Source of the DNA: Beroe forskalii
Taxonomy: Eukaryota; Ctenophora; Nuda; Beroida; Beroidae
Assembly (NCBI GenBank): GCA_011033025.1
Contig: WFMF01000676.1
Coordinates: 1 to 64,000 of the forward strand
Direction of reading: 5' to 3'
Length of the DNA stretch: 64,000 nucleotides
Part shown: piece after piece, positions 11,682 to 22,100 of the stretch
How positions within the stretch are numbered: position 1 is the stretch's first letter
Layout of the letters: the number at the start of each line of letters is the position of its first letter
Notes under the pieces: generated by a model
Told to the model about the DNA's origin: nothing
Database searches by the model: none
What the model saw: only the letters and a program-made list of their open reading frames with translations
Translations under genes and position numbers: made by a program

Positions 11682-12247
11682 CTGCCAATATTAATTAAGT
11701 GTGTTAGCAATCACCATCAATTCTACAAATATGAACAACTAGAAACAAAACTGCTTAAAGATTAGGTATATAATATAGGATTCAGATAAATGAAAGCAAA
11801 ATAACAAAATTATGTAAATTGACATTTTAAAGAATCTTACCCCAATCATCATCTTTTGGATCATCATATACTTCAGCATCTGCAATAAGGTCATTGCATT
11901 CTCCTATAGATATTTCATCATCATCATCATCAGTCACTGAATCATCATCATCTTCATATGACCTTTTACTTGCTTGTTTCCTTTTCTTCCTTTCCTGTTT
12001 GTCAGGAACTCTGTTGTTCATTGACTTTCTTTTGCTCAAAATGTCAATTGATGATGGATGGTCTGTAGTTATGTGTTTTGTGAGGAAATACTTGGTAGTT
12101 GCCTCATAACCACATTCTGAACAGGTTAATGTCACTTTCTTATGCTTTTTGGACATATGAGAATAAAGAGCTAATCGTGATTTGCAGATAAAACTACATT
12201 GACTGAATTTACGTGAGCTCTTTTCTTCTGCAGTTTTGTCCTCCACA
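9487..12247 (-). CDS. C2H2 zinc-finger protein (5' exon missing)
   Basis: Two exons (12247-11841 and 11681-9487) join in phase 1 to give about 866 residues with no start Met. A phase-2 acceptor (CTTGCCAG at 12255-12248) shows that at least one more 5' exon exists. The first exon encodes one degenerate finger (first Cys replaced), one good finger (CSECGYEATTKYFLTKHITTDH), basic nuclear-localisation-like runs and an acidic stretch. The second exon encodes another acidic stretch and about 14 further C2H2 units, including a canonical TGEKPF linker and CSYQSYRKYHLTRH. Many later fingers have long linkers and the C-terminal 170 residues have none. The family usually comprises nuclear DNA-binding proteins; the target and an orthologue cannot be named from sequence alone. 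Confidence 0.85.
11841..12247 (-). CDS. Zinc-finger gene, internal exon
   Basis: It is bounded by CAG at 12248-12250 and the donor GTAAGA at 11840. It is 407 bp long, enters in phase 2 and leaves in phase 1, matching the next exon. It carries one degenerate and one intact C2H2 finger, then a Lys/Arg-rich run and an Asp-rich run (DDDDSVTDDDDDE). The open frame continues upstream without an ATG. Confidence 0.8.
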
Positions 12248-13450
12248 CTGGCAAGGAAAATATCTTGAGTTAAATAAAACAGTGGTAGGGTACCAATTAC
12301 CACCCCATAATGATAATCCTACTAGCATGCCCCTGTATGTATGTATGCCCTTCAACTAAATTTCAAATTAGTTGCAATGGATACAGTTCCCAGGTCAGTG
12401 GGTTTGAGTTTGAATTTTGGTTGATAGGGCTCATTGGGTTGATTGGGTTCACTAAGAATAAATATAACTATATTCATCTTTTATCTAGGCAAAATTGTTA
12501 TGCCTGTGATACTCTAAGGTGAGAAGAATACATCTAAATCTTGGCTGTATAATCACATTTGTCACAATAGCAATGTCCCGTACATAGGAACTAGTTTCAA
12601 CAATTATCCTCCACACTGAGATACAGTTATCAACCAGGGAAGTAGGTAGTAAATCCAGTTTTCATAACCACATCATAATTCTTCCCCATATTATTACATT
12701 CTGGATGCCTGTCAATTAATGCAATCAAGTCAGTTAATGAAACTAGCTCAGATAATGAAGCCTAGGGTATCAATATGATTTAAACAAATTATCAACAGAT
12801 TATCAACAAATGGCCCATGGCCAGTTGGTAATCCAAGCAGTCTATAAAAATGAAAAACAGGGTTTTGCCCTCAAGCCAATTGGTGAATTAATTTATCAAT
12901 TCTTTTTTAATAAAAACAATGTTTCATTGGATTCTAACTGATTAAGATAAGATAAGATAAGATAAAATTAATGGTATTGAACCATCACAAATCTTAACAA
13001 TATTCAATTCATTGGTTTATATTAAGAACACACCTTTGAACACAGGTGTCCATTTATCAATATCATTTTGAAATCAGGTTGTTGAATAAGAGTCAAATGA
13101 CTACAATTAATGAGTACTTAATCTATTCGTTTTGACTTGAAGATACAAGTACAAATGCAAACGATGCGGTTCTTTTATGAAAATCAATTTCCCTGACCTA
13201 CAACATTTTCAGGTCTGTAAATGCAATAACATTATAGAATAGAACCGTAAACTCTAATATCTACAGAGTATGGTTAATAATTTAAATTCAAAATAATGAA
13301 AAAATGAAATAAATACTGTAGGCTTAAGATGTGACACATGCCCTCTATTTGCAGCAGGAAATGAATAACAGACAATGGCAAATGTAGATCACTGATCAGG
13401 TCTGAGTTACTGGCTGCGAATCAAAGGTAGCAATGTATTTCATATGAATC
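12248..13450. other. Non-coding stretch upstream of zinc-finger exon
   Basis: It probably holds intron and perhaps the missing 5' exon of the zinc-finger gene, but no exon could be picked out. A short GATAA tandem lies near 12945-12965. Confidence 0.35.
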
Positions 13451-13464
13451 TGACAAGTTACACC

Positions 13465-13545
13465 ATTGCCCTAACCAGGACCCTGGTTACGCGCACGGAG
13501 TGCGCGGCGCGGCAAGCGCTTCGCGACGCCCCTGGTTAGGGGAAA
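13465..13545. repeat. Short GC-rich element with CCCTAACCAGG inverted ends
   Basis: CCCTAACCAGG near 13470 is matched by CCTGGTTAGGG near 13530, enclosing a GC-rich core (GCGCGGCGCGGC). It stands out against the AT-rich background and looks like a small inverted-repeat element. Confidence 0.5.
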
Positions 13546-13656
13546 TCATAGATAATGAAAAGCCAAGAGTTATATGGGACACTAGCCCCTTTTTTGCGTG
13601 CACCGTCGTTTCACCTCATCAAAAAACTTTGCCGGCCTTTTGGCGTATCGGCCTGG

Positions 13657-13802
13657 CGTGTCGAACTCATATATGCGCGGCTTTTACAATGCGCGGCGTA
13701 ATAGTGCGCGGCTCACTGCCTGTAATTAAGACTAGGCAGCGAGCCGCGCGGCGCACGATTACGCCGCGCATGGAAAAGCCGCGCACATATGAGTTCGACG
13801 CG
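13657..13802. repeat. Imperfect GC-rich palindrome (hairpin element)
   Basis: The left arm 13657-13720 (CGTGTCGAACTCATATATGC and GCGCGGCGTAATAGTGCGCG) pairs imperfectly with the right arm 13733-13802, leaving a loop of about 12 bp. It shares the GGCGTAATA/CGCCGCGC theme with the palindrome at 14764 and looks like a non-autonomous fold-back element. Confidence 0.75.
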
Positions 13803-13844
13803 CCCTTGTAAGCACCTAGTAAGGTGAAATGAGTTGTCATTGTC

Positions 13845-13970
13845 AGGCGTTGCCTGACCCCTCGCGCGCGCGACTAGCGCGCACGCCACGACTCGCATTT
13901 GAAAAATGGGTCTAACGACGTCAAAATTGTCAGGCGTTGCCTGACCCCCCTCGCGCGCGCACGCCACGAC
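13845..13970 (+). repeat. Direct repeat 'GTCAGGCGTTGCCTGACCCC'
   Basis: GTCAGGCGTTGCCTGACCCC, itself a small palindrome, occurs twice (near 13841 and 13929). Each copy is followed by CTCGCGCGCG and then CGCACGCCACGAC, about 85 bp apart. Confidence 0.75.
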
Positions 13971-14386
13971 ATAAGAAATTAGTGACGACAGTATCATAAT
14001 CACCGATAAATTTTTTAGTCAGACTTTCAAAGTGCGAGCTCTTCAGCCGTCAGCGTTCAGATTCAATTTCACCATCTTCAATCTGGCTAATCTATGAAAG
14101 TGAAACAATGTGGGTTTATAATCTTAATCTGAAAACATGCATATTACATTTTTCATAACAACATGACGTCACAGTCACATGCTCAAGACCGTTGACAGTT
14201 TGAGTTACTCATTTGCTTTCACTGAAAGTTTGATTTGATCCGACTCCCAATTCCAGCGTTAACAATGACATTAACAATAACACTAACAGTAGGTCTATTT
14301 CTAATAATAAGTACTTTTTTGTTTTACACTTACAGGTCTTATTAATATTAGAATTAGATGCCGTTGACATCTCAACCCCTTTTAAA

Positions 14387-14693
14387 ATAATGTACGATTA
14401 ACAAACGAATGGGAGTGTTATATCGAAAATTATCACACGAGGCGTTAGCCGAGTTTGACAATTTTCGATATCACACGATCCATGAGTTTGTTAATTGTAT
14501 TATTACCCGACAAAACAGTACTCGGGTCTGACGACCCTCGTCTGAATTCAACGTTTTTATAGATTTTCGAATGCTCCTTTATAAAATCAACAATTCATTT
14601 AACGATATTCTGCCACTGTTCAGTAGTCCTATAAAAGAGTGATATATCGATAATTATCACACTGGAGTTTGAGCCACGGGAGGGTAATAATCG
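14387..14693 (+). repeat. Dispersed repeat, copy 1 (second copy inverted at 39072)
   Basis: This block of about 307 bp starts AATAATGTACGATTAACAAA and ends near GAGGGTAATAAT. It recurs almost completely in reverse orientation at 39072-39399. Internal landmarks include ATCGAAAATTATCACACGAG, CTCGGGTCTGACGACCCTCG and GATATATCGATAATTATCAC. No reading frame is shared. Confidence 0.85.
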
Positions 14694-14763
14694 TAATTAT
14701 ATTGTGAACCTGAATCTGATATGCAATTGCAATGTAAGTGGTACGGTAGTGTTATTATCTTAA

Positions 14764-14877
14764 CCTTTTCAAGCGCGACGTATTACGCCGCGCATGGGTA
14801 CTTTTTTGCCATGGACTTTCATTTCAAAACAGCAAAAAAGTGCCCATGCGCGGCGTAATACGCCGCGCTTGAAAAGG
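14764..14877. repeat. GC-rich palindrome, 46-bp arms
   Basis: The arms 14764-14809 and 14832-14877 are near-perfect reverse complements around a 22-bp loop. The core GCGGCGTAATACGCCGCGC is itself palindromic. It is probably a MITE-like or fold-back element. Confidence 0.85.
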
Positions 14878-15940
14878 TCTAGACACCACGATGATATCAT
14901 TATCAGATATTAATTTAATATTATGGTTTGATCAAAAGTGTCCTATATGTTTGAGTTGCTATAATCGATGTGTAACGTTATAAAATCATCGCAAAACGTG
15001 TTTCATTTTATTGCATTTGCTGAGCGTAACTAAAACTATAACTTATTATAAACCGTGTTAAATCCGTATCCAATTTGGTTTACCATTCAATATATGATAC
15101 TGATAACGTATTAAAACTGTAAAGTGGTCTCTCTAATTTTGAAGCAACACGTTCGATCATTGAATGTTGAACGTGAAACCAGGATAATCAATAACATTTA
15201 CGCTTGATGTTCCAATCTATCCTATTTCAATATATTTCACTTTATGTTTGACAATGATGCAGTTATTTTTCCATGCACGGCTTGTATTTTCCCTGCCACA
15301 ACTTCTTTAAACGGCGCCACTAATACAATAACAGGGCAGATCATGCTTACTCAAAATAAACTGTGTTAGTAAAAACCCCGCGTTGAGCTGAAGATATATA
15401 TATTCTCGGGTGAATTATTGCAGCTCTCCTATCATATAATATAAACGCTAAATATCTTCTAAATTCGTATTAAAACTTAAAACATTAATATGCTCCAATC
15501 TTTTTCGTCATCTAGATGAGAGACATTAACGGACATATATTGTGATTACTCACAAGTAGACATTGCCAGACGTTGTTTGCACGTGCACGGGAAGGGAGCC
15601 AGACAACGTCAGACAAAGTATAGAAGCAGAATCATATTCTACATCACCGTATTCTGTATGATAAGTGTTTTGCTCATAATATACTAACTTTATTAGAGCA
15701 GAAAACGTCAAATAATCGCCATGTGGAATTTGTTATTTTATTCCAGACAATTACCATTTGTACGTATATATGATGGCGATTTAATGATATTTCCAAGATT
15801 TAAATGTAATTGTAACGTTCTTGAAGCCCGTTTGCAATACTCAGTATATAATAGTGACGTCACAAACATACCCAAATGTGATGTTTTTGTGACGACAGAA
15901 GCTCTGCCGATCATTACCAGTGTCCTACTAACGGCGTGAA
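14878..15940. other. AT-rich intergenic region
   Basis: No gene is recognised. A plus-strand frame at 15721-15939 has no family features. The right end is the 3' flank of the DEG/ENaC gene, which is transcribed leftwards into it. Confidence 0.35.
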
Positions 15941-15944
15941 GAGA

Positions 15945-16005
15945 GGTGCCATCTTAGAAAGGTGCCATTTCTCAGAAGGGTGCCATAGCTTTGAGGGGTG
16001 CCATC
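15945..16005 (-). repeat. Fourfold GGTGCCAT motif after the channel stop codon
   Basis: GGTGCCAT (ATGGCACC in the transcript) occurs at 15945, 15961, 15979 and 15997, spaced 16 to 18 bp, directly downstream of the DEG/ENaC stop at 16006-16008. It is presumably in the 3' untranslated region. A regulatory role is only a guess. Confidence 0.55.
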
Positions 16006-16187
16006 TTACAACGCCATCTTCTCCTTCTCATCTCCATCCCCGTCGTTAAGACGCTCGGCTCCGGATTTCTTCTTGCCGCCGAGGTTACAGCAGTGCTTGG
16101 CAAGGGAGAAGAAGAGGAATTGGCAGAACTCCAGGACTGTGAAAATGGAGGCCCCGAGGAAGAGGCCAAGAACACCACCGATGTCAC
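16006..16187 (-). CDS. DEG/ENaC exon 13: TM2 and C-terminus
   Basis: It encodes DIGGVLGLFLGASIFTVLEF, the diagnostic TM2 with G-A-S filter, then CQFLFF, a Cys pair and a short charged tail. The stop is TAA at 16008-16006. Confidence 0.95.
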
Positions 16188-19100
16188 CTGAAGAGGGGAA
16201 GAGTTGGAGTCAGAATGTCAGCCGATATGGGTGAAATGGCAAATTTGACTGTGAATTTCACTCATATTTGTAAGTACTTGAAGGCACCAGAAGAAAGGAT
16301 TAACATGTGGTCATGCGAGTAACGACTAACGAAAATGATGGTCTACAGCAGTAATAACCATCAATTTTACTGGATTGTACCAATAAGATTCGGGAGATAA
16401 AATGTTTCAGCTCGAAAACATAGCAATTCGGGATTTTAACATTGTTTCACACACCGAGTAAGTTAGCGGAGGTGTAAGTAACCACTTCTCTGATCTCAGA
16501 AGTCTGCATGCTCGTAAACAGAACTTCCAGAGTCATCACGTTCTCCCTGAAACAAGTCACGTGATAGCTCTGCAATGTAAATTATATATGGGTCACGTGT
16601 GTTTCCAAGGTCACGTGGGTTTCCAAGGTCACGTGGGTTTCCAAGGTCACACGGGTTTTCAAAGCCAATGCTCGATATGTAATGCTCCCCTTTGTCACTC
16701 CCCCTTAACTCTATTTTTGGTATGAAGAACTCGGGTCGGGGCAAAGTTTCATGGCTTTTTCCGGAAATTAACTCTGCAAGCGTCTTAAAGTCACCAGGAC
16801 TATGGTCACATTATTTTGAGCCACATGAGCTTAGATCACGTACGGCAACATCACGTGGACTGAATGGACTGTTGCAATACAATCAGACTACTAGGTGATA
16901 TTCTAAAAGAATTCGAAAAGTACGGAAGAATGACGCGCGTTTTTACTCCCTAAAGTTGCAGGATGAGTTGTGATAATCATTGTATTTGTTCGGATTATCA
17001 GATCGATTTGGGAACAATTTGTTCCCAAATCGATCTGATAACAAAATCTTGTCACGAAATTCCAATGTATCAGAAAAAATGGTACGACGTATAAAAATAA
17101 AATATGGAAAATCGTAAGGCAAGCCAGTATAGCACGACAAATTTGCATCATCAATCCACCATTAATAAAGTATTTCCATGGGTAGTTCGGGAAATTAATT
17201 AATCCACAATTTTGGATCATCATTCGCATTTGAGTCTCCTCCCCTGACTGAATACAACGTTATACTTGAACTGCATCATAACTGAATGATCGAATCACTG
17301 TTTATTAGTCGCATACTGATACAGATCAATGATGATTATAGTCTCTGCGACAAAATGAAAGACGCTGATTTTAATAAATAAATCTGATTTTAATAAACTG
17401 ACATGGGGAATATTTTCGGAATTCTACTCCGTCATCAACCTCAAATTTGATTGTATAAAGTAGTGTTGTAAAGTTTAAAACTTTACAACACTACTTTATA
17501 CAATCAAATTTGAACCGTACCACTGCTCCTATAATATCCCCAACTTACGAGATATCTTCAGCTGAGTCGTAAACGATGCCCAAATCAGGTATGGAGAAGG
17601 GCGTTGCATTGATAAGTTTCCCCACTTTGTTAAACGTGTTCTGGGCCCAAGGCTTGGAGATCGCACTGCTGCTCACCTGGAATTATTGGGGTTTAGACAG
17701 GGTTTAAACAGGGTTTAAACAGGGCTTAAACAGGGTTTAAACAGGATTAAGACAGGGTTTAAACAGGATTTAAGCAAGATTGGGTATAATTGTCAACATG
17801 GAATTATCGTTAACAACTAATGATTTCTTAAGAAGAAATGATTTCTTATTGTTGTAGTCGGAATATCACGTTGTTTAGTTTTCCCCCGTAGCTTTAAACG
17901 AAAGGTTGCGGAAACAGAATGAAAAGAACTGATCAGTGGTCTTAGTTCAAAATGAGCGTAGATTCATTATTCATATCAAAGTTCAAACCATCCGTGAACA
18001 CTTGAACAGTTTTAAGTTGTGAGGATCAATGATTTTGAGTTTGTACATTGCACAATGCTCATATACGTGTCAATCAAGGGACAAGAAGCCTACGTTAATA
18101 GGTTTTAGAGGTACTGTAGCCGCATCAAATTCCGGCTTCTCTTGACATGTGTGCCAAGGTTATTCGTGAAGTGCAGTGTATTGTCAATTAGTACAAACAT
18201 ACTGCACAGAATAGTGTAGCGCTCCGACATTTGGACGACGGGGGTTTGGAGAATCTCCGTGAGTCCTTCTTAAGCCCTCGGCTTTTTTATAGAAGGAAGG
18301 TTAAAAACAATTCCAGTTACCCAGAATATAGGTGTAATATTTCCCATTACCCATTCCAAAGTAAGATAATTTAGTACTGAAATGAGTTCTAGCAAAATAT
18401 TCACCTGGGCCTCGTAGCTGATTTCCTCGCAAGCCGGCGTAGAGCAATCGCAGATATCCTCAGCTCGGGAGTGGTTGGTGAAGTCGAAGACTGGGGAGTG
18501 GAAGTTTAAAAACGCAAAGCTATATCCGATATGGGGACATCATTTTCAAGATTTTGAAATTATTTAACAGCTTGGACCGTTTAAAAGTCTGAAAATTTTT
18601 TGACCATGATGATACAATTTAAATTTTTGAGAAGCTGCGCCACTGGCTTGACGGAAGGTTAACACCTTTCATGATTGTGCTTAATCCATATTCCTTGAAA
18701 GAATTCTTGAGAAGCTGCGCCTCTCAATAATCCATAGTATTCCTTGAAAGAACCAGAGGCGTAGCCTCCCCCTTTTTGCTTTTTTGGGCAGAAATTGCGA
18801 AAATTTTGTTCACTTTGTTATAATGAGAGCTTTTAGCCAAGCAAAATAAAACATTTGACAGCTTTTTAATGTAAGTTGGCGCCTCCTTTTCAAGAATCTT
18901 GCTAAGCCCCTTGAAGAACTACTCACACCACTGGGTGTAAGTCTCCATGCCGCAGTCCACCCACTCCTTGAGCGTGCAGGACCTGTACCGTCCCACTGGG
19001 TTTCCGTCCTCGTCCACTTTCCCGTCCACGAAGTTGTTGGGAGGAACCACGTTCACACACCCGCACTTCTCGTACAGAGCTCTGAGAGGGGTTAGAAGTA

Positions 19101-22100
19101 TATGTGGAGCAAGGCAAATGTGTGATATGAAGGACACCAAAGAAAGCCTTTTAATTTCTAGTTTAATTTCTAGTTTAATTTCTAGTTGGTAAGTTCTGCG
19201 ACAGATTTTGGATAGATTTAGTATTTTCGAGAAGTTTTGAATAGTTTCAAAGTCCTTGATTTGACGGAATACCATTTGTCGAGCGAGGAGGATAGGTAAA
19301 TGGTCTATGATCACTAACTTTGAAATAAATTCTCGATAAAATTCCGGAGAAAATAATTTCTCGCTAAAAGTTGGGGGATGATGGATGTTTCGAGCTAAGA
19401 AGGGTAAGAAATCTAAGTTTTATAGGTGCTTCCATGGACTATATGATCGACAACTAACTTTCAACAACAAGGACAAATAGCTAACTTTAAAATTCTAGAT
19501 AAATTCTGCAGAAAATAAATCCTACGCACTTATCCTTGCACTCGAGAATGCAGGCCCCCTCGCTGTACACGCCATACGATGTCTCGCCAATAGAACTGTT
19601 ACAGTTGCCACTTGGAGGGGGAGATCGGATTTCCTGGGATGAGTTCAGTTTAATTCAGGAAAAGTTAAATCTGCTCTAGAGGGATTTTTTTCTAAATAAA
19701 TAAAACATCATGAAGACATCATATTTTGCATGAAATTGCGCGTGATCCAGTATGTGATTATAGAGCTTTGATTAAGCCGTTTCGCACCGTGTCCTTTTTG
19801 CCTTTAGACTTTTCTAAACTACTCTGCTGTGGTCTTATGACGTGAGATAAAAACACTTTCTCACTTTGAGAGTTGTGCAGATGCCTCCGAGACGAAGTCG
19901 AGGTGGTTGCACAGCTCCAAAAGTAAGATTGTGGTCGATATTATTAAGTATATCAGAAATGGCGATCCGAGAAATTCGAGAGTACCACGTACCTTCTTCC
20001 TGCGCAGATCCACCTTGTAGTAAGTCCCTGCACTCATGAGGAAGCCTGAGGACATGGTGGAGCCGTAGGTGGTGTTGTCGTGGAAAGCAACCGTGAAGCC
20101 CTGGGCTGGTTCGTCCTTAGTTCGCTGCCTGAAATAGGTCATCGTTAGAGGAGTAATAGGTGGAAGAGATCATGGGCAACCTAGGTGGTGTCAAATTGGC
20201 CTTTACTTGGATCAGATCTTTCTTGGATTTGAGATTACTCCCTTAATCTCAGGGACTGGAATATGAGATTTTGAAATGAGAGGAGTTTAATTTCTGACTA
20301 TTCAAATAAATGAATTTCATGAAGGGATCAAAAAGGAAATCATTATATGAAATTACGTAAATTGGACGTTGACACATTGATGACAAGGGTTACAGTTTCG
20401 CAACGTACTATACACCAAAATACACAAAACACAAACATGAAACACGAAAATCAAAAACAAATCCAAAGTGTAGCCATCCAAGGTAAGCCAATATAACGAT
20501 TGTTTTTCATGCAATATAATATATCAACACAATTTCGAAGTTCAGCCTTTGGACATTTAATAATCACAATCCATTAATCCACACTCAGAGTTCCGATTTC
20601 AGAGTTCAGCCGTTGGACATTTAATTTCAACCAGAATTCAATAATCCCGATTCAGAGTTCAGCCTTGAGGAGCTTGCCCAGGAAAGACGCTATCTTATCC
20701 ATCCACCTGGTACATGTATTCTCATCATCCACGTATCCGTAGTAAATAGGCACCCCTAGCAGAGTCAGCAACACCCACGAGACACTGGGCCAGAAGTCCA
20801 CGAAGAAAGGACCTACCACCAAGTAAACAGTGGAGAGGAAGGCCACTATTGGAACAGCCACACAGACCTTGAACTGCCGAGGGCAGTCCGGCATTTTCCA
20901 GCGGAGCAGGGGAACAGCCAGGAAACAGAGACCCCACCAGAACCATGAGAGGAAGCCCACGTAGCCTATCAGCTCGGGGATGTTAGTAGGCCAGACACAC
21001 AGGAAGGACATGATTCCGATGTAGAGGAGACCCACGATGGGAGTACCAGTCCGGGTCTGAACCAGAGCCACACACTTGGGAAACATACCTTCCTGGGCTG
21101 CAATGAAGGGAAGGCGGGAACAGACGATGAGACTGGAGGAGAGGGCACCAAAGGAGGAGATGGCGACACTCACCCCAAAGAATACCTCCCCAAAACGACC
21201 CCAACTCCCACCAAACCTTCCAAACATCTTCTTTCCAACAGTCAGAGCTATCGCAGCTTCGTCATTGAGATCAGCCAGAGTGAGGATGGAGCAGTAGGCT
21301 ATGTTTGCCAGAAGAAAGAGGGATATGAGCACCAGTTGAGAGATAACCAGGGCTCTGGGAAGATTCTTCTTGGGGTTCTTTATCTCTCCGGACATGACAT
21401 TCACACAATTCCATCCGCTGTAAGACCAGAGAGCAGCAAAGAAAGCGGTGGTCCAAACCGCAGGATTCATCTCGCTATCTCTAAATCCCACTCCGATGTT
21501 CTCTGTTTCACCCTCACAAAGCTTCCAGACTCCCAACAGGATTAGTACAAACAGAGCTGCTAGTTTCAGAACACAGAACAGATTCACCATCCTCACCCCA
21601 TACTTTGTACTGTACGAGTTCACTGCTATAATAATAGCAATAGCAACTGCAGCACCCGCCTTCTTGGTAATCAGGAAGTAGGCATGTTCTGTTGACATGA
21701 AGATAGCAGCCAGGTAGCTAGAGGAAGTCAGAGCAATGACAGCACATCCCATGGAATTCCTGAGGACTCCACAGACCCACATGTAAAGGAAAGCTGCTAG
21801 CTTCCCATACGCAGCCCTGATATACTGGTACTCCCCACCAGATCTCCTGATCAGGGTGCCCAGCTCGGAGAAAGAGAGAGCTCCACACATGGAGATCAAG
21901 CCACTTGCCACCCAGATCACCAGGGCCATCCCGGGGGATCCCACCTGCTTTATCACTTCGTTGGGGGAGACGAATATGCCTGATCCGATCACCTGACCCA
22001 CAGCGAAGAGGACGGTAGAGAAGAGGGTCATGTGGGGCTCTAGTTCGGTTGGGGAGTCATCAGACAAGGTCATCTCCGCGATGTGATCACATTGTGAGTC

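Noticed and set aside
13500-14003. Arg/Ala-rich open frames on both strands
   Set aside because: They arise from GC-rich palindromic repeats and have no family features.
15991-16234. Two plus-strand open frames of 66 and 78 codons
   Set aside because: They are shadows of DEG/ENaC exon 13 on the opposite strand, where the TM2 signature is unmistakable.
19865-19930. Minus-strand stretch ending in a GTGAGA donor, in frame with DEG/ENaC exon 7
   Set aside because: Joining it would leave phase 2, while the next certain exon (19633) needs phase 0. Skipping it gives a perfect family match (RRKK joined to EIRSPPPSGNC).
20725-21681. Several open frames overlapping the SLC7 gene on both strands
   Set aside because: They are by-products of a long GC-richer coding frame and none carries a recognisable domain.
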